Source of the DNA: Nymphaea colorata | Lineage: Eukaryota > Streptophyta > Magnoliopsida > Nymphaeales > Nymphaeaceae | NCBI RefSeq assembly: GCF_008831285.2 | Contig: NC_045138.2 | Location: forward strand, 11,050,571 to 11,114,570 | Direction of reading: 5' to 3' | DNA: 64,000 nucleotides | In this document: positions 1 to 12,620 of the stretch, in pieces | Numbering within the stretch: the stretch's first letter is position 1 | Layout of the letters: each line of letters starts with the position of its first letter | Made by a program: the position numbers and the translations under genes | The notes under the pieces: generated by a model | What the model saw: only the letters and a program-made list of their open reading frames with translations | Database searches by the model: none | What the model was told of the DNA's origin: nothing

Positions 1-360
1 AAAAATCAATACGTGGACGAATAATAAAAAAATTGGATGATTACAATGAAAATAAACAAACAAACAGAATAGAAAAAGACACGTCCAAACAATGACAGTC
101 GTAGTTTTGGAAGCGTCAACAAGCTGGAAGCTTCCTGCTGCTTCTCAAAGGGCAATGATCAGCTTCGGCTTTTGGATAAAGTCGAAGGCTTGCTTGATCA
201 TTCAAGCTTCAACGCACCGATCCACGCCGCACCCATCTTTGTCCTCAGAGCAACTCCACTCTCCCACTTTCCAAGGGACTATGGACCGAATCCCCTTCCT
301 TCTTCTCTTGCTCCTGCCCCCAAAAATACAGGGCTGCATCCATGTTTGCTATGGAGATCC
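1..360. other. Intergenic, no gene recognised
   Basis: Open frames are present on the plus strand here, but none shows a recognisable domain, consistent codon bias or splice context. I see no RNA gene. The stretch borders the first short repeat, which begins near 366. Confidence 0.4.
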
Positions 361-365
361 GAATG

Positions 366-580
366 CAGGGGCAGAGTTAATTTTTTTTTTTTATGAAAAT
401 AACCTAATTAAAGTTTTTATATTTTGATATGAGTGGAAATATCATTTTTCAAAATTATTTATATAAAACCAGTGAAATTTTGCATGTAAATTTTTACAAA
501 AAAAAAAAAAAAAATTATGTAAAAAAAAGTTTTGAGGTAGGAAGAAGACCCCTCCGGCTTTCCTTGGCTCCACCCCAGCC
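366..580. repeat. Short element with GGCAGAG / CTCCACCCC ends, copy 1
   Basis: The stretch starts with CAGGGGCAGAG and ends with TTGGCTCCACCCCAG, so its ends are imperfect inverted repeats. The interior is A/T rich, with long T and A runs and a TTTTTCAAAATT-like core. The same layout recurs near 2120-2306 and at 39193-39386. I infer a small non-autonomous mobile element of a family common in plants. The superfamily is not settled, and target-site duplications are not clear. Confidence 0.45.
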
Positions 581-587
581 TTAATGC

Positions 588-1186
588 ATGTTGACAGTCA
601 CACCTGCCCCATGTCAAAATCGAAACTCACGCCACTTGAAGCAGCTCCTCGCCGCTTTCCAGCCACCGTCCGTAGTCCCGTGGTTGTTCATTTTACTACC
701 GTTTTTGGCATACTTTTTTGAGCTGAGAACCACAACTTATAGCCCTGCTCGGCCGACTTGGAACTGTCCCTTGTTCCAAGAAGCGGCCAACGTCGCCGTT
801 TTTCTCTTGCTCTCCAACCAACCTATAGGGGATGTTCCAGAGCATCTCTGTTGTTACTTGGACACATTACTACCAGCCAAAACTTCACTTTCGATACTTC
901 TGGGTTAATCTTGGATTAATAATGGCTGCTTTCATTGGAGGGAGCTCATGGAACAAGTGCGTACGTGTACAATCCTGATATTCCAACCTTGGATTTGAGT
1001 GAGGGAAGGAGAGTTTTGACTCTTGCCTTGGATGAAATACTCCAGCAAAATTATTCTACAGATATATATTCTACTCAAACATACAAATTTATACTTTCAT
1101 ACCATATTATAATAATTACTCTATTAATTCTAAGCATAAAAAAAAAAAAAAAGTTTTATTCAGTCTCCCAACTTAAGCAAATTTGA
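588..1186 (+). other. Open frames of unknown meaning
   Basis: Two successive plus-strand frames (588-908, 106 codons; 935-1186, 83 codons) are longer than neighbouring noise and the DNA here is less AT-rich. The first has a hydrophobic stretch around residues 31-46. I recognise no family, and there is no convincing splice junction between them. This could be a decayed gene fragment or chance. Confidence 0.15.
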
Positions 1187-2110
1187 AGGGGGGTATCTAT
1201 GAAGACAGTACCACATAATCTGAAATGGGTCGTCCTGCATCGTGGGGTTCCGTTCCAATGGTGAGCTACAAGAGTAGATATTCAGTACTCGATACGCATC
1301 GATGGGGGGGAAGCTGTGTCTTCAATTCATTGGCGCTGGGCCCAGAACAGAGGCAGCTTATTGGAGCTTGGATGGTTCTAGAGGTCGAACACATGCAGTG
1401 TTGCGCACAGAACGACCGCGGTGGGAGCCCATGTCTCTCTCTCTCTGACCTAATATGCACCTCCATTGTGGACAGCCCCCATGTGCTTCCAACTCTTTAA
1501 ACATAAACACATGCACGTGGTCACACATCCACATCTCTTCACCCACAGCTCACACTTTCTCTGGTTGGTCTGCTCTTTCCAGTTTCTTTCTTTCTTTATT
1601 ATTATTTGTGTTGCTTAATAATAAACTTTTCTTTTGGGGTGTCGATGCTCACTTATGTTGCAATATCTTTTAACTAGAGAGGCTAGAAGATAAGGTTAAC
1701 TCGGCGGCGTTCATTTACCTTTTATAGGGCAAAATTTTATTATCTTTTGTTTCTTATTTATATATGGTTGAGAGGTCAATACTGGTTCATTAGGCGACTG
1801 TCTAGTTAATTAATTTTAAAGTAGAGCCGTGCTATGTTTGCTGGATGATTAGAGAGAGAGAGAGAGAGAGAGCAGACTTGAACACAGATAAATATAAATT
1901 TGGTGTGCGGGACGTTGGTCAAATGTAGGACCATGTGGTCTATAAGCAATTTGTTTGACGCATTTTATTATTGCTGTAATAATAATCTCAGTCATATTTT
2001 GTTAAAATTAACTGTTTAATAGTAAAATATTTAAAAATGTTTCCTTGTTCTAGATATCTATCGCTGTCCTCATTCTCAAAAGCCGATCCTCGCAAATGAC
2101 ACCAATATCA
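1187..2110. other. Intergenic with an AG microsatellite
   Basis: There is no gene I can support. An uninterrupted AG dinucleotide run lies at 1851-1872. Short T-rich and CT-rich tracts are scattered through the rest. Confidence 0.4.
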
Positions 2111-2119
2111 CCAGCCATT

Positions 2120-2306
2120 CAATAACACCTCCCACAGAATTTTTTTTTTTTTTATGATTGTGGCTGAATTATAGTTTTAAATTTTAACATGAGCCAAAAT
2201 ATTTTTCAAAAAAGTTTTATATAGGATAAATAAAATTTTTAAAAATTTACATGTAAATTATTTTTTTTTTATGGGGTGGTGGTGGGGAAGCTGGCTCCAC
2301 CACTAG
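2120..2306. repeat. Short element with GGCTCCACCAC end, copy 2
   Basis: The stretch ends with CTGGCTCCACCACTAG. It contains GGCTGAATTATAG followed by T/A-rich DNA and TTTTTCAAAA, in the same order as in the copy at 39193-39386. The left end is more decayed than in the other two copies. I infer the same short non-autonomous family. Confidence 0.4.
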
Positions 2307-4620
2307 CATCATAAATACGTTGATGACAAACGAGCCGCTGCTAAATGCAGGTAATTAGCCTTGAGTGTATATTGTATGAAACAGCAAAGCAGTAGCCTCC
2401 CTCTCGCTCTCTCTCTCTTTTTCCAAGATGAAAGGTTAAAAGAGAAAAAGATAAAGCTGTTAATTAATGGTAAATGACTAAAATACCAAATCTCGTTTTG
2501 CTCTTTATTGTTCTCTTAGTCATTCATCTTGGAAACATCTATAGCCAAGATGATGATTTTTTGAGTCTACCACCTAAAGGTCTCATATATATATATCAAT
2601 CAGATAAATGGATTTGATGAATTTACAAAATAAAATATTTACTCTCAGTTTATAAAATCATGAAAATCGAAATGGACTTGGATTGTGAAGGAAGAAAGTT
2701 ACGAACACAGAAGGCGCAACTAACGCCGAAATCATTGTGAAAAAACTCCAGATATAATTAAGGAAAGCTCTCTCTCACGCACACAAGAAAATTCAGCTCC
2801 AGGGTACAAAAATCTTATTATACATGTTCAGTACATACCTGATACCCCTTTTGATAAGGACGAAAATTAAGAATATATTAGTGTCCTATTTGACCAACCG
2901 TATCACTGGAGGCTAGAAATATGTAAGAACGATTTTTCACTTTTCCTTTTCATCATAAAACTAATCCTCCGTGCTATTATTCTCCAAAACCTGCGTCCCT
3001 TTAATATGACACACCATGCCATATCAGCATATTATAAATTCTCATATTCTTTTATAAGAGATATAAAGATATATGAAATCGCAAAATATATAGTGGTGTT
3101 TAAAATTATTTCTTTTCTCAAATTATGTCAACTATTTATTATCTTAACTAAGTTTCACATATATATATATATATATAAAGTGAGATGTTTGCCCTGACAA
3201 AGTCTTCCTTGAACAAGCAATTTGCTGCTGATGATGGATAAGTGAAGATTAGGCACCCAAACCATTACTAGCTTCAAGCATTGATGATCATGACAAAAAG
3301 GTATCCAAGTGAAAATGCAAAGCACCAAACTTTTTCTGAAACAGATGACTGGATAAAGGAAAGCCTAAAGCAAAAATATTTTCAAGGGCAGGCAATCGAA
3401 AGTACCATCAACAGAAGCATCCATTTTTAACTATGCGTTTCCCTTGAAGTTTTGCATTCTCCGGACCATGCGTCAAAACAGTGGCCAAGCTAAAAAGATT
3501 GGCTGGAAGGACACTCGTTTAAAAATACTCATACTGATGGGACACATATATATATATATATATAAAGATAAATGTTTAGAGATGCCCATTTAAAAATAAA
3601 GAAATTTTAAGAAACTGGTGTGGCTCAGCCATTGCGTCAAAACCACCCGAAATTCAATTATGCAGCTCAAGCGTGTATTAGCACTGACATATTTAAAACA
3701 GATATTATGCCTGACAGCAAATAATATCATCAAATAGAAGACCATAACCACATTTGCCATGTAAATTACTTACTATTAATAAACTTAACGATGCCACAAA
3801 CGTCAAAACGTGTGGCTTCAGCATCGGGAACAGATGCCATGTTTGGAAGTACCTATAGAGAAGTAAGCACAGATTTTTTCAGAAAACAGGAACCCTGTCA
3901 CAAATGTAGAAACCACTACCAACATGTATGCAATGATCAGAGGTATGAATATTACCAATATATTATCTAAACTTTTGAATTTGTAATAATCTTTGTCTGC
4001 ACTAATAGTGTACAGCCTACATGTGACCTGAAAGAAAAGACAAGCTAATGTACATAAGCGTAATCTTTTCACCACTGGGGAAAGAAACCAAATATAGCAT
4101 AACATTTCAATCAGCAAACACTTGAATAAAAGAGATAGCCTGGCAAAACATTTACATATGCACGGCAGGACAGACTCCATGTCAACTAGTTTAAGAGTTT
4201 TTTTTTTTTTTTTTTCTTTCTTCACACTATCTGTCCAATTGATCAAAAACAGCATTTCCTACTTCCATGCGCACTGTGGGATATTGCTTTAGTTTCTACA
4301 CATGGCAGAAATCAGAAAATTTGTTTTGGCGGTAAAAAGCCACAGCAGGACAGACTAAAAAATCAAGAGTTGTGCATATGATTCAGTAATGTGAAAGCAA
4401 AGACCTAGTATAGGTGTGAAACTCAATTGGGGTCCTTCTACCAGTGGCACTCCAGAACTCAGCACTATAGATAATGTGCAAATAGCACCAGAAACACCCT
4501 GTTTTCTTGTAATGACACTATATTATGCAATAGTTGATATATATATATACGTATATATATATATATATACTTGTATTGTGTTGACAATCAATTAGCTGTT
4601 GATGGTAAGAATGTGGAATT
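2307..4620. other. Intergenic, AT-rich, no gene recognised
   Basis: AT dinucleotide runs occur near 3159-3178, 3546-3566 and 4534-4570. The 145-codon minus-strand frame at 3818-4255 is rich in Lys, Leu and Cys, has no known motif and starts inside a poly-T tract. I treat it as chance. Nothing else is supported. Confidence 0.4.
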
Positions 4621-4629
4621 AGGACCACC

Positions 4630-5190
4630 ATGAGTAAGGGTGTTTAAAGAGTCGAGCCACTCGTACTTGCTCGCCTAAGCTTGACTCGAGCTAGACTCAT
4701 TTAATAAAGGAGTGGAGTTTGAGCTAGGAAAATAAACTCACTCAAAAGGAGTCGAGTTCAAACTAAGTAGATTCTACTCGATTAAGTTCGTAGTAAGAGA
4801 ATACATATAACAAGTTTCTTGTCATTAACATTAAAAAGAAACTGGTTCAATGCGCGGCCCTGTGACCAGCAACGTGCATGTCCGAAGTTTGAATCCCTTG
4901 TCTGCTTTTAATGATAAAATAAGTTTTTAATAGATGGCTCGGCTAAGCCCACGCTGATTTCTCAGCTCCAGCTTAACTAAGCTCGAGCTGAGCCAAGCTC
5001 AAGCTAGTGAACTCGAGGTCGAGCTGGCCTCGGCCAGCTTAACTCAACCTCGGCTCGTGAAAACCCCTACTCATGAACACAAAAAGGTTAAGCTCAAGCT
5101 GAGCCAAGCTCACTTTAGTTAGCTCGAGCTCAACCAGAGCTCGAGGTGGCCCAGCCTGGCTGGACCACAGCTCATGAACACTCCTACCTA
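4630..5190. repeat. AGCTCGAGCT-rich non-autonomous element with duplicated right end
   Basis: The left end begins TAAGGGTGTTTAAAGAGTCG. The right end near 5055-5070 reads GGCTCGTGAAAACCCCTA, an imperfect inverted match. The interior is dense in AGCTCGAGCT, GAGCCAAGCTC and similar words. A second right-end-like segment follows to about 5187 (CTCATGAACACTCCTA). Each right end is followed by a similar flank ending AAAAAGGTTAA, which points to a local tandem duplication. The T(A)AGGG-type ends suggest a hAT-like MITE; the flanking 8-mers match only partly. Confidence 0.45.
4843..4900 (+). repeat. tRNA-like (SINE-type) box A/box B segment
   Basis: A box-A-like word (TGGTTCAATGCG, near 4843) is followed about 40 bp later by a box-B-like word (AAGTTTGAATCCC, near 4885), the spacing of an internal RNA polymerase III promoter. 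It lies inside the AGCTCG-rich element. I infer a fragment of a tRNA-derived SINE. No cloverleaf or intact 3' tail was established. Confidence 0.25.
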
Positions 5191-5229
5191 TGAGCAAAAA
5201 AAGGTTAAAAGATGAGATACTTCTATAAA

Positions 5230-6180
5230 GGGGAATTTAATGTTGTCATGTGTCAGAAGTTGCCATATGGTTAAATTTTAAAAATTTGTGATTAAAACAC
5301 ACTCATTAAAATTGATAATTAGCAATGGTTTATGGTGGCTTCAATGACGATTTATGGTGTTTGAGCAACGAGTTTTTAAATTTTATCCGTCTCACAACTA
5401 TTCAATACACGACAGCATTGATTCCTTTCCATAAAATGATCAAAATACTATAAATGAAATGAAAGTTTTTTTTTTTTTGGTCTTGGAGTAGATTTTCTTT
5501 CAATATTCCATAATTCAGAGTTGACACAATTAATATATACTACTTGTACATATATATATATAAATATAAAATATGTGTGTGTGTGTGTGTGTGTTCATAT
5601 ATTTATATAAAACCCTCCAGATATGCCTTTATACGCATGCTTCTTAGCGTTCATATGCACATCGATTGACATAAGATATGAGAGCAGAAAAATGTATAGA
5701 ATAAATTTTATGAGCCGGGAAATTTGAAACCGCTAACTATTAAGACCTTATAAGGTCTAATTTACAAATCTGGCTTGTATTTTTTTTTTTTTTTGAGTTT
5801 TATTAGGGTTGGATTTTTAAATCCATTTATAAAGTTGAATATATGTGAAATGTGAACGCACTGAGGCGAGGATGAAAGAAAAATTGGGTGTCATGAAATT
5901 AGGCTTACTAATATTTATGTCGTCCATCGGATTCTGTTGGATTTCGGCTGCTATTTGTTATTTGGCATCACAAATGAGTTTGGGTGGACCATACTTAAAT
6001 AGTTTTGAAAAAAAAAGTCAAATACCAATGCACAAATTGAACCTTATGATCATGCAATCTCTCTACCAACTTTGGAAATCATCAAGTTCAGTTCTTATTA
6101 AAATTTCATTTGGAATTAAATTCCAATGTTTTTTTGTCAAACATATAGGATTGTGGCTATACAAATCTTTCATAAAGTCA
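5230..6180. other. Intergenic with AT and GT microsatellites
   Basis: An AT-rich run near 5550-5573 passes into a GT run at 5575-5594. The plus-strand frame 5845-6210 has no recognisable domain. No gene is supported. Confidence 0.4.
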
Positions 6181-6600
6181 GATCGGATTTTGATATACGT
6201 CAATATCTGATCTGATTTGCATTTAGATTAGATTTAGGTTTAAATAAATATCCTATATTCAATGCTCTTACATTTTCAAAATGGGTCAGATTCAGTTCAA
6301 ATTCTGTTTCAGATTCAGACATGAATGTGAAAATCGTGAAATTGCATTTTGAATTCAGATTCAGATATAACTTTTCTTGGTTCATATTCAAATCCGAATA
6401 TGAGAATATATGAAAAAAAAGACATAATGAAGGGTATATCTGATCCGAATCCGATCCTTAACACCACAATCATTACAAATCTAGCGAACAGGAGTGTGGC
6501 TGAACTCGATTTAGGGTTGCATTCAGATTGACTTGGATAATAAAAGGCAAAAGCATTTTCTTCCGTGCATCGATACTTGGATCTTTGATATTGATCATCC
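6180..6600. repeat. Degenerate GAATCCGAT / ATTCAGATT-rich repeat
   Basis: The words ATTCAGATT, GATCCGAATCCGATCC and GATCTGATT recur on both strands within about 400 bp. This gives long but meaningless frames in several phases (for example Ser-Glu-rich on the minus strand). The pattern is typical of the ends of plant non-autonomous DNA elements. Boundaries are unclear. Confidence 0.3.
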
Positions 6601-6949
6601 ATCTGTACACCTACTGGGAGTGTATGATCATTTAAGGTCGAGCCACAAGGTCTATCTCAAATCTCTTCTATTGTACTCAATGAAATCCTCAGGGCCAACA
6701 TGAGAGGATGGTAGAACCACGAATCTTTACCCTCTAAAGGGAGGGACGTTCATGGTTGAGCAGATAACTGCCCAGGCGAAGACTGAATCCTGTCCTTTTC
6801 CCCATACCTCTCGGCCGAGGGCTACATCAAAGAATTGAGCTTTGAAAGAGAAGAACAAAGTCGGCGAAAAAGTGCACTTAATGCATTGGAGCAATTTTAC
6901 TCGAACCACATTAGCCGTTGAGCCAGTAATAGACCCATGAGTCTGTTGG

Positions 6950-9800
6950 CATGCCACTGTGTCTAAATTACAAAGTGCACTTAATGCATGTTGTTTTGTT
7001 TGTTCATCATAATACCCAGCCCATATTGAGCTTGAGATAGCAAACAACATGGAATGCAGCCTTAAGATGAGGCAAACGTGGTTGTTGCATACAGTGACTT
7101 GAAATATGCACGACAAACTGTCTATCTGGACATGTAATACTAAGATAAATTAATCCCCCAACCAGCCGGTGGTAATGTATTGGATTCTTAATGAGTTCTC
7201 CTTGATCTACATCTAACCCATGCCTTTGCTCCATTGGAAACTCCACCAGTTTGGCTCCAAGAAGGCCAGCCTCTTGAATGATGTCCAATGCATATTTCTA
7301 TTGTGACAAGTAAATGCACTTACTTGAATGTGCAATTCGATTCCCAAGAAATACTTGGATTTATCCAAATCCTTCATGTGAATTTTTTGAGAAAAAAAAG
7401 TCTTGAATTGGGTGATAGTGTCCTCTACATTTCTTGCAACAATTAACTTGTCAACATATCCCAAAACAACAAAAAATATTGTTTCATGTTTAAATGTGAA
7501 TAGTTGGTGATCAGCTTTACATTGGGTGAATTTAAACTCTTCAAGAGCCATCTATAGTTTCTGAAACCAATTTCAATGAGACTGCTTCAGCCCATAGAGT
7601 CATTTATGTAACTTACATCCTTGAGGTACTTGCATATATACCTGGTCATGTAGATCGCCATATAAAAGACATTGTTTATGCCCATCTGGCATAATATCCA
7701 ATCTCAATTAGCAGAAATGCAAAGAGAGTATGCATAGTTACCATTTCCACAACAGGAGAAAAACTCTCATTATAGCCCAAAACCTTTGATGTGACTAACC
7801 CTTAGTGACCAACCTGGCTTTATAACACTCAATGGATCCATCATACTTGCATTTTATTTTGTATAACACTTGCATCCAATCAGTTTGATGCCTTTTGATA
7901 GAGCTGTTATTGCCCAGTTCTTGTTTTCCTACAATGCATAGTTTTTGAGTCCATGACATCCCTTGTACCTTATCTTCATTATGATGTAAGTAGAGAGAAA
8001 TAAAAATCCTTTAGTTAGGGAATAGGTTTTCGAATGTGTTTTGACCTCCTCATGGATCCAGTAGATATTGAATTTGGATCTTGTATATCAGTTTGGGTTA
8101 TACATTGTGGTGGGTTTCTATGGTCTGTTGAAGAGGAGAAAAAATTTCAGGCATGGATAGTCCATTACCTATATTGGCAGTTTGTAAGTAAATTGGATGT
8201 GGATCCAAAGGTGAATTTTGGTTGGTTCCAGGTCTGGTTTGTTGACATGTAAAGATATTTTCTTTATCCAGGTCAGACAGTGTGGGAAAGACAACTTCTT
8301 TATACATTTGAAAAGAGAAAATATGTTTCTAAAACACAATGCCTCTACTAGTAAAGATTTTGTGATTTTCAAGATCATAGACTTTATAGGCCTTTTGTCC
8401 TTTAGGATAATTGTTGAAAATACATTTGTATGCCCTAGACTCAATTTGTCCTTGTTTGACTTAATATTTGTACACATAGGGAGCTGAAAACATGAAGGTA
8501 TTTTACAAAAGTGTTTTTTTCCTTTACAGAAAATAACCTTTCAAATATAGTTTCACATCTGCATTTGGGCATGAGATACACAATTCAATAAATAAGTTAA
8601 GGTCAATACAAACTCTCCCTAAAAACAAATGAGAAGGGATTCATAGTGGAACACTCTAGCAACCTCAAGTAAATATGTGCTTGTGTTTCTTATATGTTGG
8701 TGGGTGGTGCCTTCTTTACGAAGACAAGCTTTCACTTTTTGTGAAAAAAAAATTCAATACTATTATTTGAAGACAAAGATTTAATTTGACAATTGAATTG
8801 ACTTTTAATCAAAGCTAATCAATTTTTAATAAGACGTAATGTTTCATATTTGTGTCTCATGAGAAAAATCTAAACTTGCACGAGAGAAATCATCTATTAT
8901 ACTTAAAAAATAATGCACCTTAGATATAGTGGCTTGAGCATAAGGGCCCATATATTGCATGTATTAACTCAAACAGACAAGAAGTAAAAATCTCACTTAA
9001 ATCAAATTTAAACCGAGTCCATTTAGCATGATGACATGCATCACATAAATAACCCTTATTCAATTCGAGATCCAAGTCTAAATGATCACTAACCAACTTT
9101 AATTGAGGAAAAGAAAGATGACCAAATTTTTTATTCCATAGTTCACGACTAGAAATGGCTAAACAAGTTGGTTCACATGAAGATGCTTGCTAGTACATAA
9201 CTCTTTACATCACCCTGAGCAATCATCATCTTTGTTACTAGGTCATGTACTGCATAATGGTTAGAAAAAAAAGTTAATAGAGAAATTCAAAGCTTTGGCT
9301 AGTTCAGTAACCAAGAGTAAATTAACCTTAAATAAGGGCATGCTTAACACATTATCATCATCAAATGAAGGTAAATAAATTTTACTGGTGTGAGAAACTG
9401 AAATAATCTCACCATCAGGTAATGTCATAGGCAGTTCACATTGTTTCACATTTTGGAGAGCAGTTTGGCCGGCACATATTTGTTGACTTGCTCTAGAAAC
9501 AATGATCCAAGGAAGGGACTCTATATTTGTAGTTAACGCATTACCTGCAAAATCGATATTGGCTAGTTGATCCTTAACAAGTTAGAAGTTTGTAATATTC
9601 CTCCACCGTGAAGGCTGAGGCAACACTTTAGTACTTTGTCCATCATTGCTCAAACTTGTAATGCCCTCAAGAAAAGTTATTTGAAGACCTAACGCAGCTT
9701 GTTTGAGGTCACATTCATAGTCATTGTGGGTTTGAAATTCAGGTCATACGGCTGATGCCTTGGAGGGTAGCTGATAAGTTTAAAACATTTGAATGATTAT
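6950..9800 (-). mobile_element. Decayed Ty1/Copia retrotransposon
   Basis: Reading leftward on the minus strand, the order is: gag/protease boundary (9449-9261, LPDGEIISVSHTSKIYLP and LFKVNLLLV), integrase tail with the YKVYDLENHKIF-type motif (about 8480-8310), linker (8307-8098), then reverse transcriptase (about 8000-7050). The RT shows INNVFLYGDLHDQVYM, LYGLKQS and FTQCKADHQLFTF. The catalytic YVDD-like motif reads YVDKLIVA. Several stops and frame changes interrupt it, for example at 7555-7600 and at the 7213-7288 overlap. The gag-PR-INT-RT order is that of Copia. No LTRs were confidently found, so ends are approximate. Confidence 0.85.
7007..8000 (-). pseudogene. Copia reverse transcriptase (broken)
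   Basis: Fragments of the Copia RT palm and thumb are recognisable. IGCKWVYKIKCKYDGSIE lies in the right part, then YGDLHDQVYMQVPQGCK, then KADHQLFTFKHETIFFVVLG and YVDKLIVA, then the post-palm segment PIHYHRLVGGLIYLSITCPD at 7288-7007. The second Asp of the YVDD box is replaced by Lys. At least two frameshifts and several stops separate the pieces, so no active enzyme can be made. Confidence 0.85.
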
Positions 9801-11330
9801 TATATACAAACATGTGTAAGGTTTGAGAAACACATACCAAATTTTCTTTTCCACGGGGCAATGTTTTAAGGAACACACATGAGATAGAACAAGGGTGAAA
9901 GTCATGACACAAAGTTGGAAAGGGAGAGTTAGGGTTTCAGAGAGCTTTTAGACAGGGAGAGGCAGCTAGGTGCTAGACAATGGTTGTAGGTCTCTTTCTA
10001 CTACTGTGCCACCCAACTATGCTCCAAGGTCTCTCTCTCTCTTTCTCTCCCTCAATTTGTCATCGCCTCATCAAACTGAGAAAACTATTCTACAACAATG
10101 AGGCAATTCCAAAAGCCTATTAGGCTTCTTCCTCTACCTCATAAGCTTGAAGTTGCTCCCGCATACCTGGTAATGTATAACAAAGTCTCTCCAAGGTTTA
10201 GCCTCTTCACAGGAATCTCATGCAAGTGCCAAGAGGTCAGGCAAATGAGTTGTCTTCTTGCTTTAAGGTGCACATTACCCTGCTTTGAAAGTCCTCCATC
10301 AGCCATTACTATAGGAACTGGTTGATCAAGTAAACTTTTTTTCTATTTATTCTCATATGAAGTAAATGATATCTAAGAATGATGCATCTAACTTTTTATT
10401 TCCTCCCCTCCTTTTGATTTTCATAGTCTTATTTTTTCATAATCTTCTAATTTTTGTTCCTTAACTCTCTTTGTTAACAACATTGCTCTCACTCCTCTAA
10501 CTAGGAATCCTGATGAATGGCCATCTCACTGCATTTCCTTCTTATCGCAATTCTAAAATCTTTTTAGAGGGTTATGGAAACCATGTTGTAAATGGTTTGG
10601 ATTGTTGTACATCGTAACTTTGAGTTAAAGGGAGAAGCACTAGTCAAATCGGAACCAAAATATGATGGGAGTATGTTCTTTCGACAAATGCAATAATTAG
10701 GACAATATTAGTTTCACAAGGAGAGAAAGGGTGGTTGAATCAATGAGGTGGCTATCGTGGGTCATCTTTGTATAAACATTCTGCAGAACTATGAAAAGGA
10801 TTCCACTTGATGATTAAGATGGGAGACAAGCCATGCACGAAGTTGAGAGCTAACAAAAATGGCATCAGTAGTGGAGCTAGGCACAAGCATACATTAAGTC
10901 TTGACTATAAGAGAAATGCAACCAAAGGATAAGCTAAGGATATATCCAAGATGAAACAAGAAGATTAAGAAAAAATCATTATCACAATTTCATTGTTCCT
11001 TGTCTTTTCTACAAATTTTTGTAGGGCGGTGTGGGTCCTTATTTTTATCGAATTTATCAATAAAGTTTGGAGGATTTTGTCCATATTCATGTCTTTCTCT
11101 CTTCTCCTTTCTCACTATTTGTCTCACTATGCACACCAAATGTACATCCAGCTTATTTGCTTCTCACCACTCTTTACAGGTTCAGGATAACATTCAAACC
11201 CATCTTCAAGTTGATCATTAACTCAAAGCTCAGACAACAAAAGAATTCACATGTCTATGAAATCAGGAAATAAGTAGAACCAAGTCAACATGTAGAACCA
11301 TTCCAACAAGTAGAACAAGCAAGGCTTAAG
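9800..11330. other. No gene recognised
   Basis: The stretch between two retroelement fragments holds short frames without motifs and a small CT-rich tract near 10033-10060. It may be LTR or leader sequence of the neighbouring elements, but I found no direct repeat to prove this. Confidence 0.3.
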
Positions 11331-11349
11331 CTAGACCCTGTAGAGTTGG

Positions 11350-12230
11350 CTCAATTATAGAAGAAGGCCAACCACCAGTCCTATTCAACTATCCCACCAA
11401 GGAAGTTAACATTGGGATCACAGAAAATCCCAAAATGGTATAGGTTGGTGTCAACTTGAATCAAGAAGAAAAAGAGAAGTTTATTCAATTTCTTAAAAGC
11501 TATAAAGAAGGTTTAGATGGGATATATGTTGGGTTGGACTCAAAGCTAGTGGAGCACATAATCTTGAAACCTGGTAGTCACCCAATCAAACAGAAGTTGA
11601 GGAACTTGGTTCATGAGTCAAAGACAAGGCTAAAGAAGGACAGGATGATCCACCAAGAGCCAAATTTATTAGGACTGTTGATGATCCTGAGTAGTTGGTC
11701 GACATAATGGTTGTACCAATGAAAGATGAGAAGATCTGAATCTTCATTGACTTCAAGGACCTCAACAAGGCCACACCAAAAGATGATTATCATTTGCCTA
11801 ATATTCATATGTTGGTAGACAATATTGCCATTCATGCAATCTCTTTTATGGATTGATATTCGGGCTATAATAAGATCAAATTGACTACAAAATGCCAACC
11901 CCTGATGTCTTTTATCACTCATTGGGGAAACTTTTGCCATATAGTGATGCCATTTGGGCTAAAAAATATAGAAGCAACATGTCAAAGAGCAATGACTACT
12001 GTATTTCATGATAATATGAACAAGATTATGAATGCATATGTAGATGTCATTTTAGGAAGGTCCAAGACATGCCAAAATTATATTGGAGTCTTAATGCAAG
12101 TCTTCGATGGGATACTCCAACATATGCTTAGATTAAATCCTCATAAATGTGTATTTAGTGTTAAATCAAGCAAACTTTGGTGAGCATCCATGGAGTTGAT
12201 AAAGCCAAATCCATCATTGGCATGCCAACC
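11350..12230 (+). pseudogene. Ty3/gypsy (Tat-type) reverse transcriptase fragment
   Basis: The pre-RT segment KEVNIGITENPKM is followed by LNQEEKEKFIQFLKSYKE and GSHPIKQKLRN. Then come DLNKATPKDDYHLPNI, a FMD-stop-YSGYNKIKL palm segment, VMPFGLKN and the catalytic box, which reads YVDVILGRS in place of YVDD. Stops and one shift break the frame near 11705 and 11855. The Asp-Asp pair is lost. The KDDYxLPNI and MPFGLKN wording is that of the Tat/Ogre branch of plant gypsy elements. It runs opposite to the next gypsy element, so it is a separate insertion or an inverted rearrangement. Confidence 0.85.
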
Positions 12231-12369
12231 CCAATTGCTCTCAGACAACTATGTAGTTTACAGGGCAAGGTACAACAATTTCATGTTTTATTTCCAACCT
12301 AGAAATTAGATGTGAGCCATTCAATTTGCTGCTCAGAAAGGTTGTTACATTTAAGTAGGGCCCCGATTG

Positions 12370-12620
12370 TTAGGAATCATTATAACACATCAAACAATAT
12401 CTATTGAAGTTGTCAATCTTAAAGCTGCTAACATCAAAAAGGGCCATGGTGGGACCACTGAGTGTAAATATGCCACCAGTGCATGAATGAAGTCTACATA
12501 AAATTGATATTGAAAGGATTATTTGATATATTTATGCCAATCTTGCTGCATAGTTGGCCAGTAATAGCCAGCTCTGATTAATTACTTGGTGAGAGTTTGA
12601 TAGCCGGAACGACCACTATA
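12370..12620 (-). pseudogene. Gypsy integrase fragment
   Basis: The minus-strand translation gives AGYYWPTMQQDWHKYI and then DFIHALVAYLHSVVPPWPF. This is the zinc-binding-to-core junction seen in Tat-type integrases. A stop follows the first block and the catalytic core is missing. It is the leftmost recognisable part of this minus-strand element. Confidence 0.75.

Noticed and set aside
3818-4255. 145-codon minus-strand frame with hydrophobic stretches
   Set aside because: No family recognised, start near a poly-T tract, no splice or promoter context.
4843-4900. A functional tRNA gene
   Set aside because: Only box-like words are seen. No acceptor stem or anticodon arm could be folded by eye, and it lies inside a mobile element.
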